In this document: piece by piece, positions 17,277 to 27,342 of the stretch
Position numbering within the stretch: position 1 is the stretch's first letter
Layout: each line of letters opens with the position of its first letter
DNA from: Albidovulum marisflavi
GTDB taxonomy: Bacteria > Pseudomonadota > Alphaproteobacteria > Rhodobacterales > Rhodobacteraceae
NCBI RefSeq assembly: GCF_025751435.1
Contig: NZ_JAOWKY010000001.1
Span: 1,534,001-1,598,000, forward strand
Direction: 5' to 3'
DNA: 64,000 bases
Program-made: the position numbers and the translations under genes
The notes under the pieces: generated by a model
Told to the model about the DNA's origin: nothing
The model's database searches: none
Seen by the model: only the letters and a program-made list of their open reading frames with translations

Positions 17277-17404
17277 GGTGCCTTCATCTTAGGCATCGGC
17301 GCTGCGCGCAAGCAAATTGCGTTCAGGGGGGTGACCCGCGCAATGATGTATTCCATTGCATACTCTATTGCCAGACACCCCCTGGCCCGGCTATTGCTAC
17401 CCTG

Positions 17405-17573
17405 TCAGGATCGGGAGAATCCGGCAGGGCAAGACCCGGGCCGGTGCCGAAGGAGCAACCGCCCCGGTAAACTCTCAGGCACCAGGACCGTCCTGATGAC
17501 GAAAGACTCTGGAGAGACCCCGGAATACCAGCGGGGCGCCGAAGGGATAACGATCTCAGGCGAAAGGACAGAG
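17405..17573 (+). ncRNA. Tandem glycine riboswitch
   Basis: Two aptamers stand head to tail before gcvT. Aptamer 1 runs 17405-17496: its P1 arms TCAGGA and TCCTGA pair, and the conserved core GCCGAAGGAGCAA and AAACTCTCAGGCACCAGGAC is present. Aptamer 2 runs 17507-17573: its arms CTCTG and CAGAG pair, and the core GCCGAAGGGATAA and ATCTCAGGCGAAAGGAC is present. Only about ten bases link them, as in cooperative glycine switches. Glycine binding is expected to turn on the cleavage operon downstream. The expression platform lies in 17574-17648, where GGTTC and GAACC can pair around an inner hairpin. Confidence 0.93.
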
Positions 17574-17648
17574 GGGGCATCGAAAGGGGGGAATGGTTCC
17601 GCCCTGAGCGGTGCCGGATCATGCGAACCGGCGATGGGGGACAGCGGC

Positions 17649-18776
17649 ATGGCCGACCTTGAACGCACGGTTCTTTACGATCTTCACATCGAGCTTGGCG
17701 GCAAGATGGTGCCCTTCGCGGGATACGAGATGCCGGTGCAATACCCGATGGGTGTGCTGAAGGAGCATCTGCATACGCGCAGCCGGGCCGGTCTTTTCGA
17801 CGTCAGCCACATGGGGCAGGTGATCCTGCGGCCAAAGTCCGGAACGCTTGCCGACGCCGCGCTGGCGTTCGAGAGGCTGATGCCGGTCGACGTGCTGGGC
17901 TTGCCCGAGGGCAAGCAACGCTACGGGCTTTTCACCAACGACGCGGGCGGCATCCTTGACGATCTCATGTTCGCCAACAGGGGCGATCACCTGTTCGTCG
18001 TGGTGAATGCCGCCTGCAAGGGTCAGGATGTGGCCCATATGCGCGCCCACTTGTCCGCCGTCTGCGAGATCGAAGAAATCACCGACCGCGCGCTGGTCGC
18101 GCTGCAGGGACCTGAGGCCGAGGCCGCGTTGTCGCGGCTGGTGTCTGCCGTGGCGGGGATGAACTTCATGCAGGTCGCGGTCCTCGACTGGCAGGGCGTA
18201 GACCTGTGGATCTCACGCTCTGGCTACACGGGTGAGGATGGCTTCGAGATCTCGGTACCCAACGCCCAGGCGCGCGCCCTGTGCGAGGCGCTGCTTGCGA
18301 TGGAGGAGGTTGCACCCATCGGTCTGGGTGCGCGCGACTCGCTGCGGCTCGAGGCGGGGATGTGCCTTTACGGGCACGACATCGACACCACCACCTCGCC
18401 GGTCGAGGCGAACCTGACCTGGGCGATCCAGAAGGCCCGGCGCGAAGGCGGCGCGCGCCAAGGCGGCTTTCCGGGCGCCGATCGCATCCTGCGCGAACTG
18501 GCCAAGGGTCCGTCCCGCCTGCGCGTGGGTCTCAGGCCGGAGGGCCGCGCACCGATGCGCGAGGGCACCTGGATATTTGCGGGGACCGAGGGCGGTGAGC
18601 CCATCGGCGCCATAACCTCGGGCGGTTTCGGCCCCTCGATCGAGGGGCCGATGGCGATGGCCTATCTTCCGGCCGATCTGTCGGAAGGTGCCACCGTCTA
18701 CGGCGACGTGCGCGGCAAGCGCCTGCCGGCTGCGATCGTCCCGATGCCCTTCCTTCCCAACCGATACAAACGCTGA
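17649..18776 (+). CDS. gcvT: Glycine cleavage system aminomethyltransferase (T protein)
   Basis: The 375-residue T protein passes the aminomethyl carbon from lipoyl-GcvH to tetrahydrofolate and releases ammonia. It starts [20 protein letters not shown] and shows the folate-binding YDVSHMGQ-type motif ([12 protein letters not shown]) near residue 52 and [11 protein letters not shown] near residue 190. I chose the ATG at 17649, preceded by GGGGGAC, over the ATG at 17634. It is the first gene of gcvT-gcvH-gcvP, directly downstream of the glycine riboswitch. Confidence 0.95.
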   Translation: MADLERTVLYDLHIELGGKMVPFAGYEMPVQYPMGVLKEHLHTRSRAGLFDVSHMGQVILRPKSGTLADAALAFERLMPVDVLGLPEGKQRYGLFTNDAGGILDDLMFANRGDHLFVVVNAACKGQDVAHMRAHLSAVCEIEEITDRALVALQGPEAEAALSRLVSAVAGMNFMQVAVLDWQGVDLWISRSGYTGEDGFEISVPNAQARALCEALLAMEEVAPIGLGARDSLRLEAGMCLYGHDIDTTTSPVEANLTWAIQKARREGGARQGGFPGADRILRELAKGPSRLRVGLRPEGRAPMREGTWIFAGTEGGEPIGAITSGGFGPSIEGPMAMAYLPADLSEGATVYGDVRGKRLPAAIVPMPFLPNRYKR

Positions 18777-18795
18777 TCAACAGGAGAGTCCCACT

Positions 18796-19155
18796 ATGAA
18801 ATACACAGAAGATCATGAATGGCTGCGCGTCGATGGAGACGTGGTCGTGGTGGGGATCACCTCGCACGCCTCCGAGCAGCTGGGTGACGTCGTCTTCGTC
18901 GAACTGCCCGAGCCGGGAACGTCGGTGTCGACCGGCGATGAAATCGTCGTCATCGAAAGCGTCAAGGCGGCGTCCGACATCCGCGCGCCTCTGGATGGCG
19001 AGATCGTCGAGGTCAACGGCGATGTGGCGGACAATCCCGCCATGGTGAACGAGGACCCCACCGGCAAGGCGTGGTTCTTCAAGATGAAGGTGGCCGATCT
19101 CTCCGCGCTCGACGGCATGATGGATGAGGCTGCCTACAACGAGATGATCGGATAA
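18796..19155 (+). CDS. gcvH: Glycine cleavage system H protein
   Basis: The 119-residue lipoyl carrier starts [11 protein letters not shown], the usual H-protein opening, and has the lipoylation site in [12 protein letters not shown] (Lys near residue 59). It shuttles the aminomethyl group between GcvP and GcvT. An AGGAGA ribosome binding site at 18782 fixes the start. It lies 19 bp after gcvT and 12 bp before gcvP in the same operon. Confidence 0.97.
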   Translation: MKYTEDHEWLRVDGDVVVVGITSHASEQLGDVVFVELPEPGTSVSTGDEIVVIESVKAASDIRAPLDGEIVEVNGDVADNPAMVNEDPTGKAWFFKMKVADLSALDGMMDEAAYNEMIG

Positions 19156-19167
19156 GGACCAAGGGAA

Positions 19168-22017
19168 ATGACCTTCACCCCCACCGACTACAGGCCCTAT
19201 GACTTTGCCAACCGCCGCCACATCGGCCCTTCTCCGGCTGAGATGGAGGAGATGTTCAAGGTGCTGGGGGTGAAGGATCTGGACGAGTTGATTGACCAGA
19301 CCATTCCGAAATCCCTGCGCCAGGAAGAACCGCTGGATTTCGGCAAGCCCAAGTCCGAGCGCGAGCTTCTGTGGTTCATGCGGCAGGTCGCGAAGAAGAA
19401 CAAGGTCTTCACCTCGATGATCGGGCAGGGCTTCTACGGCACAGTCTGCCCGCCCGCGATCCAGCGCAACATCCTGGAAAACCCCGCCTGGTACACTGCC
19501 TACACGCCCTACCAGCCCGAGATTTCGCAGGGCCGGCTTGAGGCGCTGCTGAACTACCAGACCATGGTCTGCGACATGACCGGGCTCGAGATCGCCAATG
19601 CCTCGCTTCTGGACGAGGCGACGGCTGCCGCGGAAGCGATGACCATGGCGCAGCGCGTGGCGAAGTCCAAGGCCACGGCCTTCTTCATCGACGAGAACTG
19701 CCATCCCCAGAACATCGAGGTGATGAAAGTCCGGGCCGAACCGATGGGAATCGAGATCATCGTGGGCGACCCGGCGAAGATCGAGGCGGACAAGGTTTTC
19801 GGCGCGATCTTCCAGTATCCGGGCACCCACGGCGATCTGACCGATTTCACCCCTCATATAGAACAGCTGCATGCCGCGAACGCGGTCGGCATCGTGATCG
19901 CAGACATCATGGCGCTGACGATCCTGAAGGAACCCGGTGCGATGGGGGCGGACATCGCCGTCGGCTCGACTCAGCGGTTCGGCGTGCCGATGGGTTATGG
20001 CGGTCCCTCGGCGGCCTACATGGCCTGCAAGGACGCCCACAAGCGCCAGATGCCCGGCCGCATCGTCGGCGTTTCGATCGATGCGCAGGGCGGCAAGGCC
20101 TACCGGCTCAGCCTTCAGACGCGCGAACAGCACATCCGCCGCGAAAAGGCGACCTCGAACGTCTGCACCGCGCAGGCGTTGCTGGCCAACATGGCTTCAT
20201 TCTACGCGGTCTACCACGGGCCCGAAGGACTGAAGGCCATCGGCCAGCGTATCCACCGCAAAGCGGTGCGCACCGTCGCGGGGCTGGAGAAGGCAGGCTA
20301 CAAGGTCGCGCCGAAGCACTTCTTCGACACCTTCACGGTCGAGGTCGGCCCGATGCAGGGCATCATCCTGAAGGCCGCTCGGAAGGAACGCATCAACCTT
20401 CGCAAGGTCGGTGAGACCAAGGTCGGCGTCTCGGTCGATGAGACGACGCGCCCCGAAACCGTCGAGCGGCTTTGGCGCGCCTTCGGGATCGACCAGAAGG
20501 ACGACCGGATTACGCCGGGCTATCGCATCCCTGACGCGCTTCTGCGCGACAGCGAATACCTGGCGCATCCGGTCTTCCACATGAACAGGGCCGAGACCGA
20601 GATGATGCGCTACATGCGCCGCCTGGCCGATCGCGACCTTGCGTTGGACCGCGCGATGATCCCGCTCGGCTCCTGCACGATGAAGCTGAACGCGGCGGCC
20701 GAGATGATGCCGATCACCTGGCCCGAGTTCGCGAACCTTCACCCCTTCGCCCCAGTGGATCAGGCGCAGGGCTACGCGGAACTGTTCCGCGACCTGTCCG
20801 ACAAGCTTTGCACCATCACCGGCTACGATGCGATGAGCCTTCAGCCGAACTCGGGCGCGCAGGGCGAATACGCGGGTCTTCTGACGATCCAGGCCTATCA
20901 CCGTGCGCGCGGTCAGGCGCATCGCGACGTCTGCCTCATCCCGGTGTCCGCCCACGGCACCAACCCGGCTTCGGCGCAGATGGCGGGGATGAAGGTGGTC
21001 GTGGTCAAGTCGGCCGCGAATGGCGACATCGACGTCGAGGATTTCCGCGCCAAGGCCGAAGCGGCCGGGGCCGATCTTGCCGCCTGCATGATCACCTATC
21101 CCTCGACCCACGGCGTGTTCGAGGAAACCGTGCGCGAGGTCTGCAAGATCACGCATGACCACGGCGGCCAGGTCTATATCGACGGCGCCAACATGAACGC
21201 GATGGTGGGCCTGGTGCGGCCCGGGGACCTGGGCGGCGACGTCAGCCACCTGAACCTGCACAAGACCTTCTGCATCCCGCATGGCGGCGGCGGCCCGGGC
21301 ATGGGGCCGATCGGGGTCAAGGCGCATCTGGCGCCGCACCTGCCTGGCCACCCTGCGACGGGCGGGACCGAGGGGCCGGTCAGCGCCGCGCCCTGGGGGT
21401 CGGCCTCGATCCTGCCGATCAGCTGGGCCTATATCCTGATGATGGGCGGGCAGGGGCTGACGCAGGCGACCAAGGTCGCGATCCTGAACGCCAACTACAT
21501 CGCCAAGCGGCTGGAGGATGCCTATCCGATCCTTTTCAGGGGCCGGGCGGGCCGGGTTGCGCATGAATGCATCCTGGACACCCGCGCCTTTGCCGACAGC
21601 GCCGGCATCACCGTGGACGACATCGCCAAGCGACTGATCGACAACGGCTTTCACGCGCCGACGATGAGCTGGCCCGTCGCCGGCACGCTGATGGTGGAAC
21701 CCACGGAATCCGAAACCAAGGCCGAGCTTGACCGCTTTGTCGCCGCCATGCTTTCCATCCGCGAGGAAATCGCGGCCGTGGAGGATGGAAAGATCGACCG
21801 TGACAACAATCCGCTGAAGCATGCGCCGCACACGGTCAACGCGCTGATCGGCGAGTGGGACCGGCCCTATTCGCGCGAACAGGGCTGCTTCCCGCCGGGG
21901 GCCTTCCGGGTCGACAAGTACTGGCCGCCCGTCGGAAGGGTGGACAACGTCTATGGCGACCGTCACCTTGTCTGTATCTGCCCGCCGGTCGAAAGCTACG
22001 CCGAGGCGGCCGAATAG
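19168..22017 (+). CDS. gcvP: Glycine dehydrogenase (decarboxylating), P protein
   Basis: The 949-residue single-chain P protein decarboxylates glycine with pyridoxal phosphate and loads the aminomethyl group on GcvH. Both homologous halves are present: the N-terminal half ([18 protein letters not shown]) and the catalytic C-terminal half with the PLP-lysine in [20 protein letters not shown] near residue 700. The length is normal for the fused form. A GGACCAAGGGAA ribosome binding site precedes the ATG. It is the last gene of the glycine operon. Confidence 0.97.
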   Translation: MTFTPTDYRPYDFANRRHIGPSPAEMEEMFKVLGVKDLDELIDQTIPKSLRQEEPLDFGKPKSERELLWFMRQVAKKNKVFTSMIGQGFYGTVCPPAIQRNILENPAWYTAYTPYQPEISQGRLEALLNYQTMVCDMTGLEIANASLLDEATAAAEAMTMAQRVAKSKATAFFIDENCHPQNIEVMKVRAEPMGIEIIVGDPAKIEADKVFGAIFQYPGTHGDLTDFTPHIEQLHAANAVGIVIADIMALTILKEPGAMGADIAVGSTQRFGVPMGYGGPSAAYMACKDAHKRQMPGRIVGVSIDAQGGKAYRLSLQTREQHIRREKATSNVCTAQALLANMASFYAVYHGPEGLKAIGQRIHRKAVRTVAGLEKAGYKVAPKHFFDTFTVEVGPMQGIILKAARKERINLRKVGETKVGVSVDETTRPETVERLWRAFGIDQKDDRITPGYRIPDALLRDSEYLAHPVFHMNRAETEMMRYMRRLADRDLALDRAMIPLGSCTMKLNAAAEMMPITWPEFANLHPFAPVDQAQGYAELFRDLSDKLCTITGYDAMSLQPNSGAQGEYAGLLTIQAYHRARGQAHRDVCLIPVSAHGTNPASAQMAGMKVVVVKSAANGDIDVEDFRAKAEAAGADLAACMITYPSTHGVFEETVREVCKITHDHGGQVYIDGANMNAMVGLVRPGDLGGDVSHLNLHKTFCIPHGGGGPGMGPIGVKAHLAPHLPGHPATGGTEGPVSAAPWGSASILPISWAYILMMGGQGLTQATKVAILNANYIAKRLEDAYPILFRGRAGRVAHECILDTRAFADSAGITVDDIAKRLIDNGFHAPTMSWPVAGTLMVEPTESETKAELDRFVAAMLSIREEIAAVEDGKIDRDNNPLKHAPHTVNALIGEWDRPYSREQGCFPPGAFRVDKYWPPVGRVDNVYGDRHLVCICPPVESYAEAAE

Positions 22018-22206
22018 AGCGCCCAGGCACCCAAGGAACGGGGCATCCACTCCCGCGGGTTCCGGATCAGCGTCCGGGGCCTGCGGCAGCGACCTTGCCC
22101 CGCCATGCGTGCCGTCGGGGTCAGACCTGCCGCGATTTGATCTTGGACAAGGTGCGGGTCTGAAGGGCATGATCTGATCCAAGGCACGTTTTGGAAAGGC
22201 CGTGAC

Positions 22207-22524
22207 ATGAATGAACTTGCCCCCGCCACTGCCGTGCAGGTCATCCTGCTTGCCCGTGAGGGTGCCATCGCCGCGAAGGAGCTTCGCGAATTCATCGACG
22301 CGCTCAATACCGATGAAAAGGCCGAGCTCACGGCCGTTGCCTGGATCGGGCGCGGGTCATTCGACGTCGAGGATTTCGACGAGGCCGTGGCCACCGCCAT
22401 GTCCGAGGCGACGACACCGACCTCGGACTATCTGATGGGGATGCCGCATCTCCCGGAAAATCTGGAGGCAGGGCTCGAAGCGCTTGGCATCGACGTGACG
22501 GGTGAAGAGGAAGATCTTCTCTGA
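22207..22524 (+). CDS. DUF3775 domain-containing protein
   Basis: This acidic 105-residue cytoplasmic protein matches the DUF3775 pattern: a helical N-terminus (VQVILLAREGAIAAKELREF), then LTAVAWIGRGSFDVEDFDEA near residue 42 and TSDYLMGMPHLPENLEAGLEA near residue 73. The family is alphaproteobacterial, small and of unknown function. It lies between gcvP and trxC on the same strand but more than 180 bp after gcvP, so it probably has its own promoter. Confidence 0.8.
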   Translation: MNELAPATAVQVILLAREGAIAAKELREFIDALNTDEKAELTAVAWIGRGSFDVEDFDEAVATAMSEATTPTSDYLMGMPHLPENLEAGLEALGIDVTGEEEDLL

Positions 22525-22586
22525 CCGGGACTTGCGGCGGCCCGTGGCTCACCCAATATATTCAATAAATGTTATGTGAGGGTGCG

Positions 22587-23033
22587 ATGACTGAAAGCCT
22601 CAAACTCACCTGCGCCACCTGCGGTCAGACCAACCGCGTGCCCGCCGACAAGATCGCCGGCGGGCCCAAGTGCGGCACCTGCGGTGACCCGCTTGCCAGC
22701 GGCAAGGTTGCCGAGCTGGATCCGCCTGCGCACGACAAGATGGTGCGAGGCGACACCTTGCCGCTGCTGGTTGATTACTGGGCGCCTTGGTGTGGCCCAT
22801 GCCGCATGATGGCCCCGCAGTTTGCCCAGGCCGCGATGGCCCTGAAGGGCAGGGCCCGGTTCGCCAAGATCAACACCGAGGACCACCCCCACATCTCGCA
22901 GCGCCTCGGAATCCGGGGCATTCCGCTGTTGATCCTCTATGCCAACGGGCGCGAGGTCGCGCGGCTTGCCGGTGCGCGCCCCGCCGCCGAGATCGAGGCC
23001 TTCGTCCGTCAGAAGGCGCCGGCGGCCGCCTGA
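22587..23033 (+). CDS. trxC: Thioredoxin 2 (TrxC)
   Basis: The 148-residue protein combines an N-terminal zinc ribbon (CATC at about 10-13 and CGTC at about 30-33) with a thioredoxin fold carrying the active site WAPWCGPC near residue 67. The zinc ribbon is the mark of Trx2, whose zinc is lost on oxidation. I chose the ATG at 22587 because GAGGGTGCG precedes it and the family begins there; the frame is open six codons upstream. Confidence 0.93.
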   Translation: MTESLKLTCATCGQTNRVPADKIAGGPKCGTCGDPLASGKVAELDPPAHDKMVRGDTLPLLVDYWAPWCGPCRMMAPQFAQAAMALKGRARFAKINTEDHPHISQRLGIRGIPLLILYANGREVARLAGARPAAEIEAFVRQKAPAAA

Positions 23034-23066
23034 CGAAAAATCTCGCGCCGCCGCCGGGGGGATCGC

Positions 23067-23095
23067 TTGACAACCCCCGGCGCTTCGGCCAAATA
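23067..23095 (+). promoter_or_regulatory. Promoter of tRNA-Ala
   Basis: A consensus -35 TTGACA at 23067-23072 is followed after 17 bases by CAAATA (-10) at 23090-23095, 12 bases before the mature tRNA end. The -35 lies in the loop of a perfect 9-bp inverted repeat (CGCCGGGGG at 23052-23060 with CCCCCGGCG at 23074-23082). Confidence 0.6.
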
Positions 23096-23107
23096 CGCCA
23101 CCGGTGC

Positions 23108-23183
<76 letters not shown>

Positions 23184-23371
23184 AAACAATCCAGCCCATC
23201 TGTGCGCGAGCTCGGCCCCTCGGGTCGCCTTATGCTTCGCCGTCCTTACGTGATGCAGCCGCGAAACCCTCTTGCAAGGCGCATTGATGTTGCAGCGCTG
23301 ACGGCGATTCTCTGCTATCAAGCACGCATTGATCCAACACGTTCATAGAGGCATCTTCATATGGAGCGGGC

Positions 23372-24001
23372 ATGACGTTGCGTGTCATCGGCTCAGGGTT
23401 CGGACGCACCGGCACTATGAGTGTCAAGCGGGCGCTGGAAATGCTGGGAATTGGGAAGTGCCACCACATGGGGGAGATCTACGGCAACTTCTGGCAGGTT
23501 CCCTACTGGCAAGCCGCCTCCAGGGGGGAGAGCGTTGACTGGGAGTTTCTGTTGTCGGGCTATGGTGCCAGCATAGATTGGCCCTCAGCGCATTTCTGGC
23601 GCGAACTCTCTGTCGCGTTCCCGGATGCGCGGATCATCCACACGACCAGATCCGCGGAATCATGGTGGCAGAGTTATTCCGACACGATCATGAAGTTCAT
23701 CGACGCCGGCATGGAACTGCCGGATGGGCCCATTCGCGACATGTGCGATTGGTGCGTCCAGACCATCGGCGAAAAGACCTTCGGAAGCGATTTCAGGGAC
23801 CAGGAGGCCGGCCTGAAGGCCTTTGACAGGCGTCTTGCCGAGGTTCGCGAAGCGATCCCCGAAGACCGTCTTCTGGTCTTCGATGTGGCCGAGGGATGGG
23901 CGCCGCTATGCGACTTCCTTGGCGTGCCCGTGCCAAAGGTTCCCTTTCCGCGAACCAATGATCGGCGCGACTTCTGGCAGAATTTTGCAACGGCCGTCTG
24001 A
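23372..24001 (+). CDS. Sulfotransferase family protein
   Basis: The 209-residue protein opens with the PAPS-binding loop of sulfotransferases as VIGSGFGRTGTMSVKRALEM, and has HTTRSAESWWQSYSD near residue 91, corresponding to the 3'-phosphate-binding Arg/Ser region. It ends with VPFPRTNDR, the usual C-terminal motif of this short group. It would transfer sulfuryl groups to a small hydroxylated acceptor, which is unknown; PAPS use is inferred from the motifs. It stands between tRNA-Ala and the envelope genes, without evident operon partners. Confidence 0.8.
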   Translation: MTLRVIGSGFGRTGTMSVKRALEMLGIGKCHHMGEIYGNFWQVPYWQAASRGESVDWEFLLSGYGASIDWPSAHFWRELSVAFPDARIIHTTRSAESWWQSYSDTIMKFIDAGMELPDGPIRDMCDWCVQTIGEKTFGSDFRDQEAGLKAFDRRLAEVREAIPEDRLLVFDVAEGWAPLCDFLGVPVPKVPFPRTNDRRDFWQNFATAV

Positions 24002-24282
24002 GGGTCGGCGCCACCGGAACTCGGGTGACGGGGCGACGCCATGCGTGACGCGTTCAATGACGGGCCTGGCGCCAGTCCCTGCGGCCCTACGATACCGTGC
24101 AAGACTGCGCCCGGCCGCCCGGGATGCCGCGCGAGCAGGTGGCAGAGGCGAACATATTTAATCGAACCGTCCACCCATGGACACTCTGCCGCCTTTTGGC
24201 GTGCGAGCGTCACCCGGACAGGAGATGTATCGCGAAGGGCGGTAGGGTCCTGTCATTTGGCAACAAATTCGAGGGTCGGAAA

Positions 24283-25098
24283 ATGGTGGGCAATCATCGT
24301 GACGGTCGCAAGCAATCCAGCCGCGCCGTGCCGGCGAACGGGAGACCCGCTTCCGGTTTTTGCGGGCTGGCCGCCGCATTGGCGCTGACTTGTGCAGCGT
24401 CGGGACCGGCCATGGCGGATGAAATGGCGGGCTCGGGCGGTTCTGGGCTCGAATATTCGGGAACGTTCTATCTCTGGGGATCCAGTCTGAAAGGCACCCA
24501 GTCCATCCTCGGCCTGCCTGAGGCCGATGTGGACCTGCGCTTCGGGGACATCCTTGACAACGTGGACATGGCGGCGGCCGGGATATTCGAGGTCCAGGGC
24601 AACCGCATGGGCTTTCTGGGCGAGTTCAACTACGTCAGCCTGGGCGCCACCGCGACCGCGCAGGGCGGCGTTCTTCAGGGCAGCATGGATTCAAAGGCGT
24701 TCTTCGCGCTGGCGGCGGCCACCTGGCGGGTCGCGGAGTCGGACCATCACAATGTCGACCTTGTCGGCGGCCTCAAGTACTTCCGCTTCGACAACGAACT
24801 GAGCCTCTCGCCCGGCCCGCTTGCGGCCGCGGACACCGAAAGCTGGACCGACGCGACGGTCGGTGTGAAGGCCTCGTTCGACGTGGCGCCGAAGTGGACG
24901 CTGAAGACCTGGGCGCTTGTCGGCGCTGGCGGTTCGGACCTGAGCTGGGATGCGCTTGCCGCGTTCGATTACCGGTTCAGCGACAACTGGTCGGCAGCTT
25001 TCGGTTTCAGGGCGATGGGCGTGGATTACTCCTCGGACGGTTTTTCGTACGACATGCGGCAATATGGTCCGATTGTCGGCATGACGCGCCGGTTCTGA
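24283..25098 (+). CDS. Outer membrane beta-barrel protein, unknown function
   Basis: The 271-residue product has a signal peptide that ends near SGPAMADE and then alternating beta-strand patterns ending in a terminal aromatic (VGMTRRF), as expected for an outer-membrane barrel. About eight to ten strands can be drawn (for example YSGTFYLWGSSLKGTQ, NRMGFLGEFNYVSLG, NVDLVGGLKYFRF). I chose the ATG at 24283 because it gives a signal peptide and follows GAGGGTCGG; the open frame begins much earlier. Its neighbour downstream is also a barrel. I recognise no specific family. Confidence 0.7.
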   Translation: MVGNHRDGRKQSSRAVPANGRPASGFCGLAAALALTCAASGPAMADEMAGSGGSGLEYSGTFYLWGSSLKGTQSILGLPEADVDLRFGDILDNVDMAAAGIFEVQGNRMGFLGEFNYVSLGATATAQGGVLQGSMDSKAFFALAAATWRVAESDHHNVDLVGGLKYFRFDNELSLSPGPLAAADTESWTDATVGVKASFDVAPKWTLKTWALVGAGGSDLSWDALAAFDYRFSDNWSAAFGFRAMGVDYSSDGFSYDMRQYGPIVGMTRRF

Positions 25099-25180
25099 CC
25101 CCTGCCTGCAGCCGGGCCTGCCGGCCCGGCGCATCGTTTGACGGGGCGGCCCCTGCAGGCGGTCCCGCAGGAGGCGCGCA

Positions 25181-26338
25181 ATGAGAACCCCACTTGCACA
25201 TCGCTGGCGAACCGGTCTGGAAAGGGTCTGCCGCGGGGTTCTTTTCGCGTCCGTCGCAATCGCAGGAGGCGTATCCAGCGCCGCTGCCGAGGACGAGGTG
25301 TCGACCCTGCTGGCCGACAACATGACCAAAGCCGAGGACGCGAAGTTCGGATTCGGCAGCGGGTCGATAATCGTCGCGCCGATCCCGCTGAAAAGCCCGG
25401 CCTTGGGGAATGGCTTGATCCTTACGGGCGGCTACCTGTTCAAGCTGGATGAAGGATCGGACACGTCGTTCATTGGCGCCGCCAGGATGAAGACGTCGAA
25501 CGGCAGCATCGGCACCGGTGCCGCAGCCAACCTCAGCTTCGACGATGCGCGCTGGAGCATTCAGGCGTTGCTTGGAAAGGCCAAGGTCAACTATTCGATC
25601 TACGGCATCGGCAGCGTTCGCTTCGACCCGGTGCCCCTGTCGCAGGAGGGGGACTTCGCCAGGCTCGGTTTCGGCTACGGCCTCACCGACAGCTTGTCGC
25701 TGGGCATCGACGCGCAGTACCTTGATACGACCATCCGCTCTGCCGAGGCGGGCGGCGTTCAGTTCCCGAACCTGCCCGGCCTTGACGTCGGGGTGCGGCA
25801 GGTCGTGCTGGGACCAGAGATCACTTTCGACACGCGTGACGACACGATCTATCCGACCGGGGGCTTCTACGGTTCGTTCCTGGTGCAGCGTGGGATCGGG
25901 ATCGGCGACTTCGACAACGCCTTCACCAAAGGCACGGCCTTTGCCAGAACCTACATGCCGGTCGCCGAAAACGGTGTCCTGGCGCTTGGCGCCACCGCGT
26001 GTCGCGCTTCGCGCGAGGCGCCTTTCTTCAACATGTGCAGCGTCGGACTGACGGACGGATTGCGCGGCTTCGCGGCTGGGCAATACATCGACAATGCCCT
26101 GCTTTCTGCCCAGGCAGAGTTCCGCTACCGTCTTGGCAGCCGCTGGGGCGCTACCGTCTTCGCTGGCGCTTCGATGGTCGGGGCGAATTTCTCGGACATG
26201 GGCGCGCCGCTGTACGCAGGCGGGCTGGGGTTCCGCTTCCGCCTGTCAAAGGACTTCCCGCTGGATTTCAGCGTGGACCAGACCCTCAACAGCGAGGGCG
26301 ACTCCTTCACCTACGTCTATATCGGCCAATCGTTCTGA
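25181..26338 (+). CDS. Omp85/BamA-type barrel without POTRA domains
   Basis: The 385-residue protein has a signal peptide (ending about SSAAAED) and goes almost straight into a C-terminal-type Omp85 barrel. The diagnostic features are DTRDDTIYPTGGFYGSF near residue 218, the barrel-internal motif GLRGFAAGQYIDN near residue 292 (like the VRGF/Y lid-lock motif), and a terminal strand ending in QSF. Around 30 residues replace the usual POTRA repeats. Such POTRA-less surface-antigen (D15) barrels are of unknown function. GGAGGCGC precedes the start. Confidence 0.8.
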   Translation: MRTPLAHRWRTGLERVCRGVLFASVAIAGGVSSAAAEDEVSTLLADNMTKAEDAKFGFGSGSIIVAPIPLKSPALGNGLILTGGYLFKLDEGSDTSFIGAARMKTSNGSIGTGAAANLSFDDARWSIQALLGKAKVNYSIYGIGSVRFDPVPLSQEGDFARLGFGYGLTDSLSLGIDAQYLDTTIRSAEAGGVQFPNLPGLDVGVRQVVLGPEITFDTRDDTIYPTGGFYGSFLVQRGIGIGDFDNAFTKGTAFARTYMPVAENGVLALGATACRASREAPFFNMCSVGLTDGLRGFAAGQYIDNALLSAQAEFRYRLGSRWGATVFAGASMVGANFSDMGAPLYAGGLGFRFRLSKDFPLDFSVDQTLNSEGDSFTYVYIGQSF

Positions 26339-26350
26339 CGTTCGGCGGGG

Positions 26351-27319
26351 TCAGCCCCGCAGCACGCACCGGAACCCGATATGCGTGGTCGCGGTGTCGA
26401 TCGCCTCGGGCTGGCGGGCTGCCGGCCGGTAGCGTCGGCAATAGCTTGGCGCGCAAAGATGGGATCCGCCCTTCAGCACCTTGCGCGGAACCCGTGCGGG
26501 ATCCGCCGAGTCGACGCTGCCATCCCTGTCCAGAGAGCGCGGGTTTTGCGGTGCGCAACACGGCTTCGCCGCGTCCGAGGCATGTCGCGCGATGTACCAA
26601 TCCTCGGTCCATTCCCAGACGTTGCCGATCATGTCGAACAGCCCGTATCCGTTCGGCGGGAAGGCCCTGACCGGGGATGTGCGGGTGTATCCGTCCTCGG
26701 CCAGGTTTTCGTTGGGGAACGCGCCCTGCCAGGTGTTGGCCATGTGTCGCCCACCCGGTGTCAGTTCGTCGCCCCAGGCGTAATCCGCGCCCTCGAGCCC
26801 GCCACGCGCGGCGAATTCCCACTCCGCCTCGGTCGGAAGCGACTTGCCCGCCCATTCGGCGTAGGCCGCGGCATCGGCGACGGTGACTTGCACGACCGGG
26901 TGATCGCCCAAGCCCTCGATCGAGGAGTCCGGGCCGTAGGGGTGCCGCCAGTTGGCGCCCACGACGTAGCGCCACCAGGGCAGGGGCGTGCCCAGGGGAA
27001 CCGGTGCACCCGGCGGCACGAATGCCGCCGAGCCTGGTTTGAGGAATTCCGGCAGCGCGCCCGGATAATCCTCCGGGCGCGGTGCGATTTCAGCCTGCGT
27101 CACATATCCGGTCGCGGCGACGAACCGGGCGAACTGGTCGTTCGTGACGGGTGTTTCGTCAATCGCGAACGGATCGACCCTGACCATGTGCGCAGGCGCT
27201 TCCTCGGGGTAATGATGATCCGAGCCCATGCGAAACAGGCCGCCGGACAGTCGCACCATTCCGTCGGGTGGATTGGACCCGGCTGGGCGAATAGAGGTGA
27301 CATTGGCCTGGGTTCGCAT
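26351..27319 (-). CDS. Formylglycine-generating enzyme family protein
   Basis: The 322-residue protein is a full FGE/SUMF1-fold enzyme: MVRLSGGLFRMGSD near residue 21, VTNDQFARFV near residue 58, LPTEAEWEFAARGG near residue 161 and NVWEWTEDW near residue 230. The two copper-binding catalytic cysteines are present in GGSHLCAPSYCRRYRPAAR (Cys289 and Cys294), so it should convert the sulfatase CxPxR cysteine to formylglycine using oxygen. There is no signal peptide, so it acts in the cytoplasm. It lies 23 bp downstream of the arylsulfatase gene, its obvious substrate. Confidence 0.93.
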   Translation of the reverse strand: MRTQANVTSIRPAGSNPPDGMVRLSGGLFRMGSDHHYPEEAPAHMVRVDPFAIDETPVTNDQFARFVAATGYVTQAEIAPRPEDYPGALPEFLKPGSAAFVPPGAPVPLGTPLPWWRYVVGANWRHPYGPDSSIEGLGDHPVVQVTVADAAAYAEWAGKSLPTEAEWEFAARGGLEGADYAWGDELTPGGRHMANTWQGAFPNENLAEDGYTRTSPVRAFPPNGYGLFDMIGNVWEWTEDWYIARHASDAAKPCCAPQNPRSLDRDGSVDSADPARVPRKVLKGGSHLCAPSYCRRYRPAARQPEAIDTATTHIGFRCVLRG

Positions 27320-27342
27320 GGTATTCTCGTATCCTTGGCGGC

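Noticed and set aside
20197-22182. 661-codon open frame antisense to gcvP
   Set aside because: It is a shadow of gcvP, Arg/His/Asp-rich with no domain.
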